A model generated the notes under the pieces. That model worked only from the letters and a program-made list of their open reading frames with translations. It had not been told where the DNA came from and did no database searches. The position numbers were made by a program, and so were the translations under genes. This document shows positions 32,972 through 33,046 of a stretch of DNA of 33,046 nucleotides, in pieces; position 1 is the stretch's first letter; every line of letters begins with the position of its first letter. Source of the stretch: JAWLHJ01 sp040904945 (GTDB lineage: Bacteria; Gemmatimonadota; Gemmatimonadetes; Longimicrobiales; Gaopeijiaceae). The DNA lies in assembly GCA_040904945.1 (NCBI GenBank), contig JBBDSM010000093.1, forward strand, positions 1-33,046. Direction: 5' to 3'.

Positions 32972-33044
32972 GCTGGCGTAGCTCAACTGGTAGAGCAGCT
33001 GCCTTGTAAGCAGCAGGTTGGGGGTTCGAGTCCCTTCGCCAGCT
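32972..33044 (+). tRNA. tRNA-Thr (anticodon TGT)
   Basis: A complete cloverleaf is readable. The acceptor arm is GCTGGCG (32972-32978) with CGCCAGC (33037-33043), followed by D-stem GCTC/GAGC with AACTGGTA, then anticodon stem GCTGC (32998-33002) and GCAGC (33010-33014) around CTTGTAA (anticodon TGT at 33005-33007). The T-loop is TTCGAGT with a GGGGG/CCCTT stem containing two G-T pairs. The discriminator is T at 33044. The CCA end does not appear encoded, though the window stops two bases later. Confidence 0.95.
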
Positions 33045-33046
33045 TC

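Overview
The window is a gene-dense, high-GC bacterial chromosome segment with 24 confident or likely protein genes, one tRNA and four stretches over 300 bp without a gene. The gene families point to a free-living Gram-negative-type heterotroph. The best guess is Gemmatimonadota or a near relative: a secreted HExxH-peptidase/propeller/beta-barrel fusion, many lipoproteins and TPR proteins, a B12-dependent ribonucleotide reductase, and long spurious antisense frames from GC bias. This placement is inference; no 16S or marker-gene comparison was possible.

Layout. 1-467 is mostly non-coding and carries a tandem hairpin repeat (locus A). 468-4019 (minus) is gamma-glutamyltransferase followed by an MdlA-like ABC exporter half. 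Diverging from these, 4147-6758 holds murQ (MurNAc-6-P etherase) overlapping a GT39/ArnT-like membrane glycosyltransferase; palindromes lie in the shared promoter region. 6740-7399 (minus) is a small unrecognised membrane protein. 7393-10488 is the large peptidase/propeller/barrel protein. 10839-13382 is nrdJ, preceded by a good sigma70-type promoter overlapped by a pair of NrdR-like boxes and then by an intrinsic terminator in the leader. 13484-14889 (minus) has a VOC-family protein and a lipoprotein with two cupredoxin-like halves. 15001-17777 has a secreted TPR protein, an M28/glutaminyl-cyclase-like lipoprotein and a nitrilase. 17802-18083 (minus) is a YggX-type protein with two CxxC pairs, divergent from a DksA-like regulator (18254-18637) that ends in a 17-bp perfect terminator stem. 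18750-18960 is hairpin-repeat locus B. 19117-20265 (minus) is RNase D.

20417-24028 is a glycolytic cluster, pyk, a PhnP-like metallo-hydrolase and pgi. 24135-31663 is one long, tightly overlapping operon-like run: a YtxH-type coiled-coil protein, a YihY/BrkB membrane protein, smpB, an N-acetylmuramoyl-L-alanine amidase, a TPR lipoprotein, pyrD, pyrF and cysS. 31836-31936 is hairpin-repeat locus C. It leads into a strong RBS, a 9-codon open frame and an AbiEi-type/DUF559 fusion gene (31976-32920). A tRNA-Thr(TGT) closes the window.

The most unusual feature is the repeat family at three intergenic loci. Units recur every 60-62 bp. The consensus unit folds into a ~38-nt hairpin (TGTGC ... CCCCGC-TGA-GCGGGG-tGAA ... 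GCACA) plus a ~23-nt linker. The period and core resemble a type I-E CRISPR repeat-spacer unit, but the repeats are too divergent, the linkers are partly conserved and there are no cas genes, so it is reported as an unexplained tandem-hairpin family rather than a CRISPR array.
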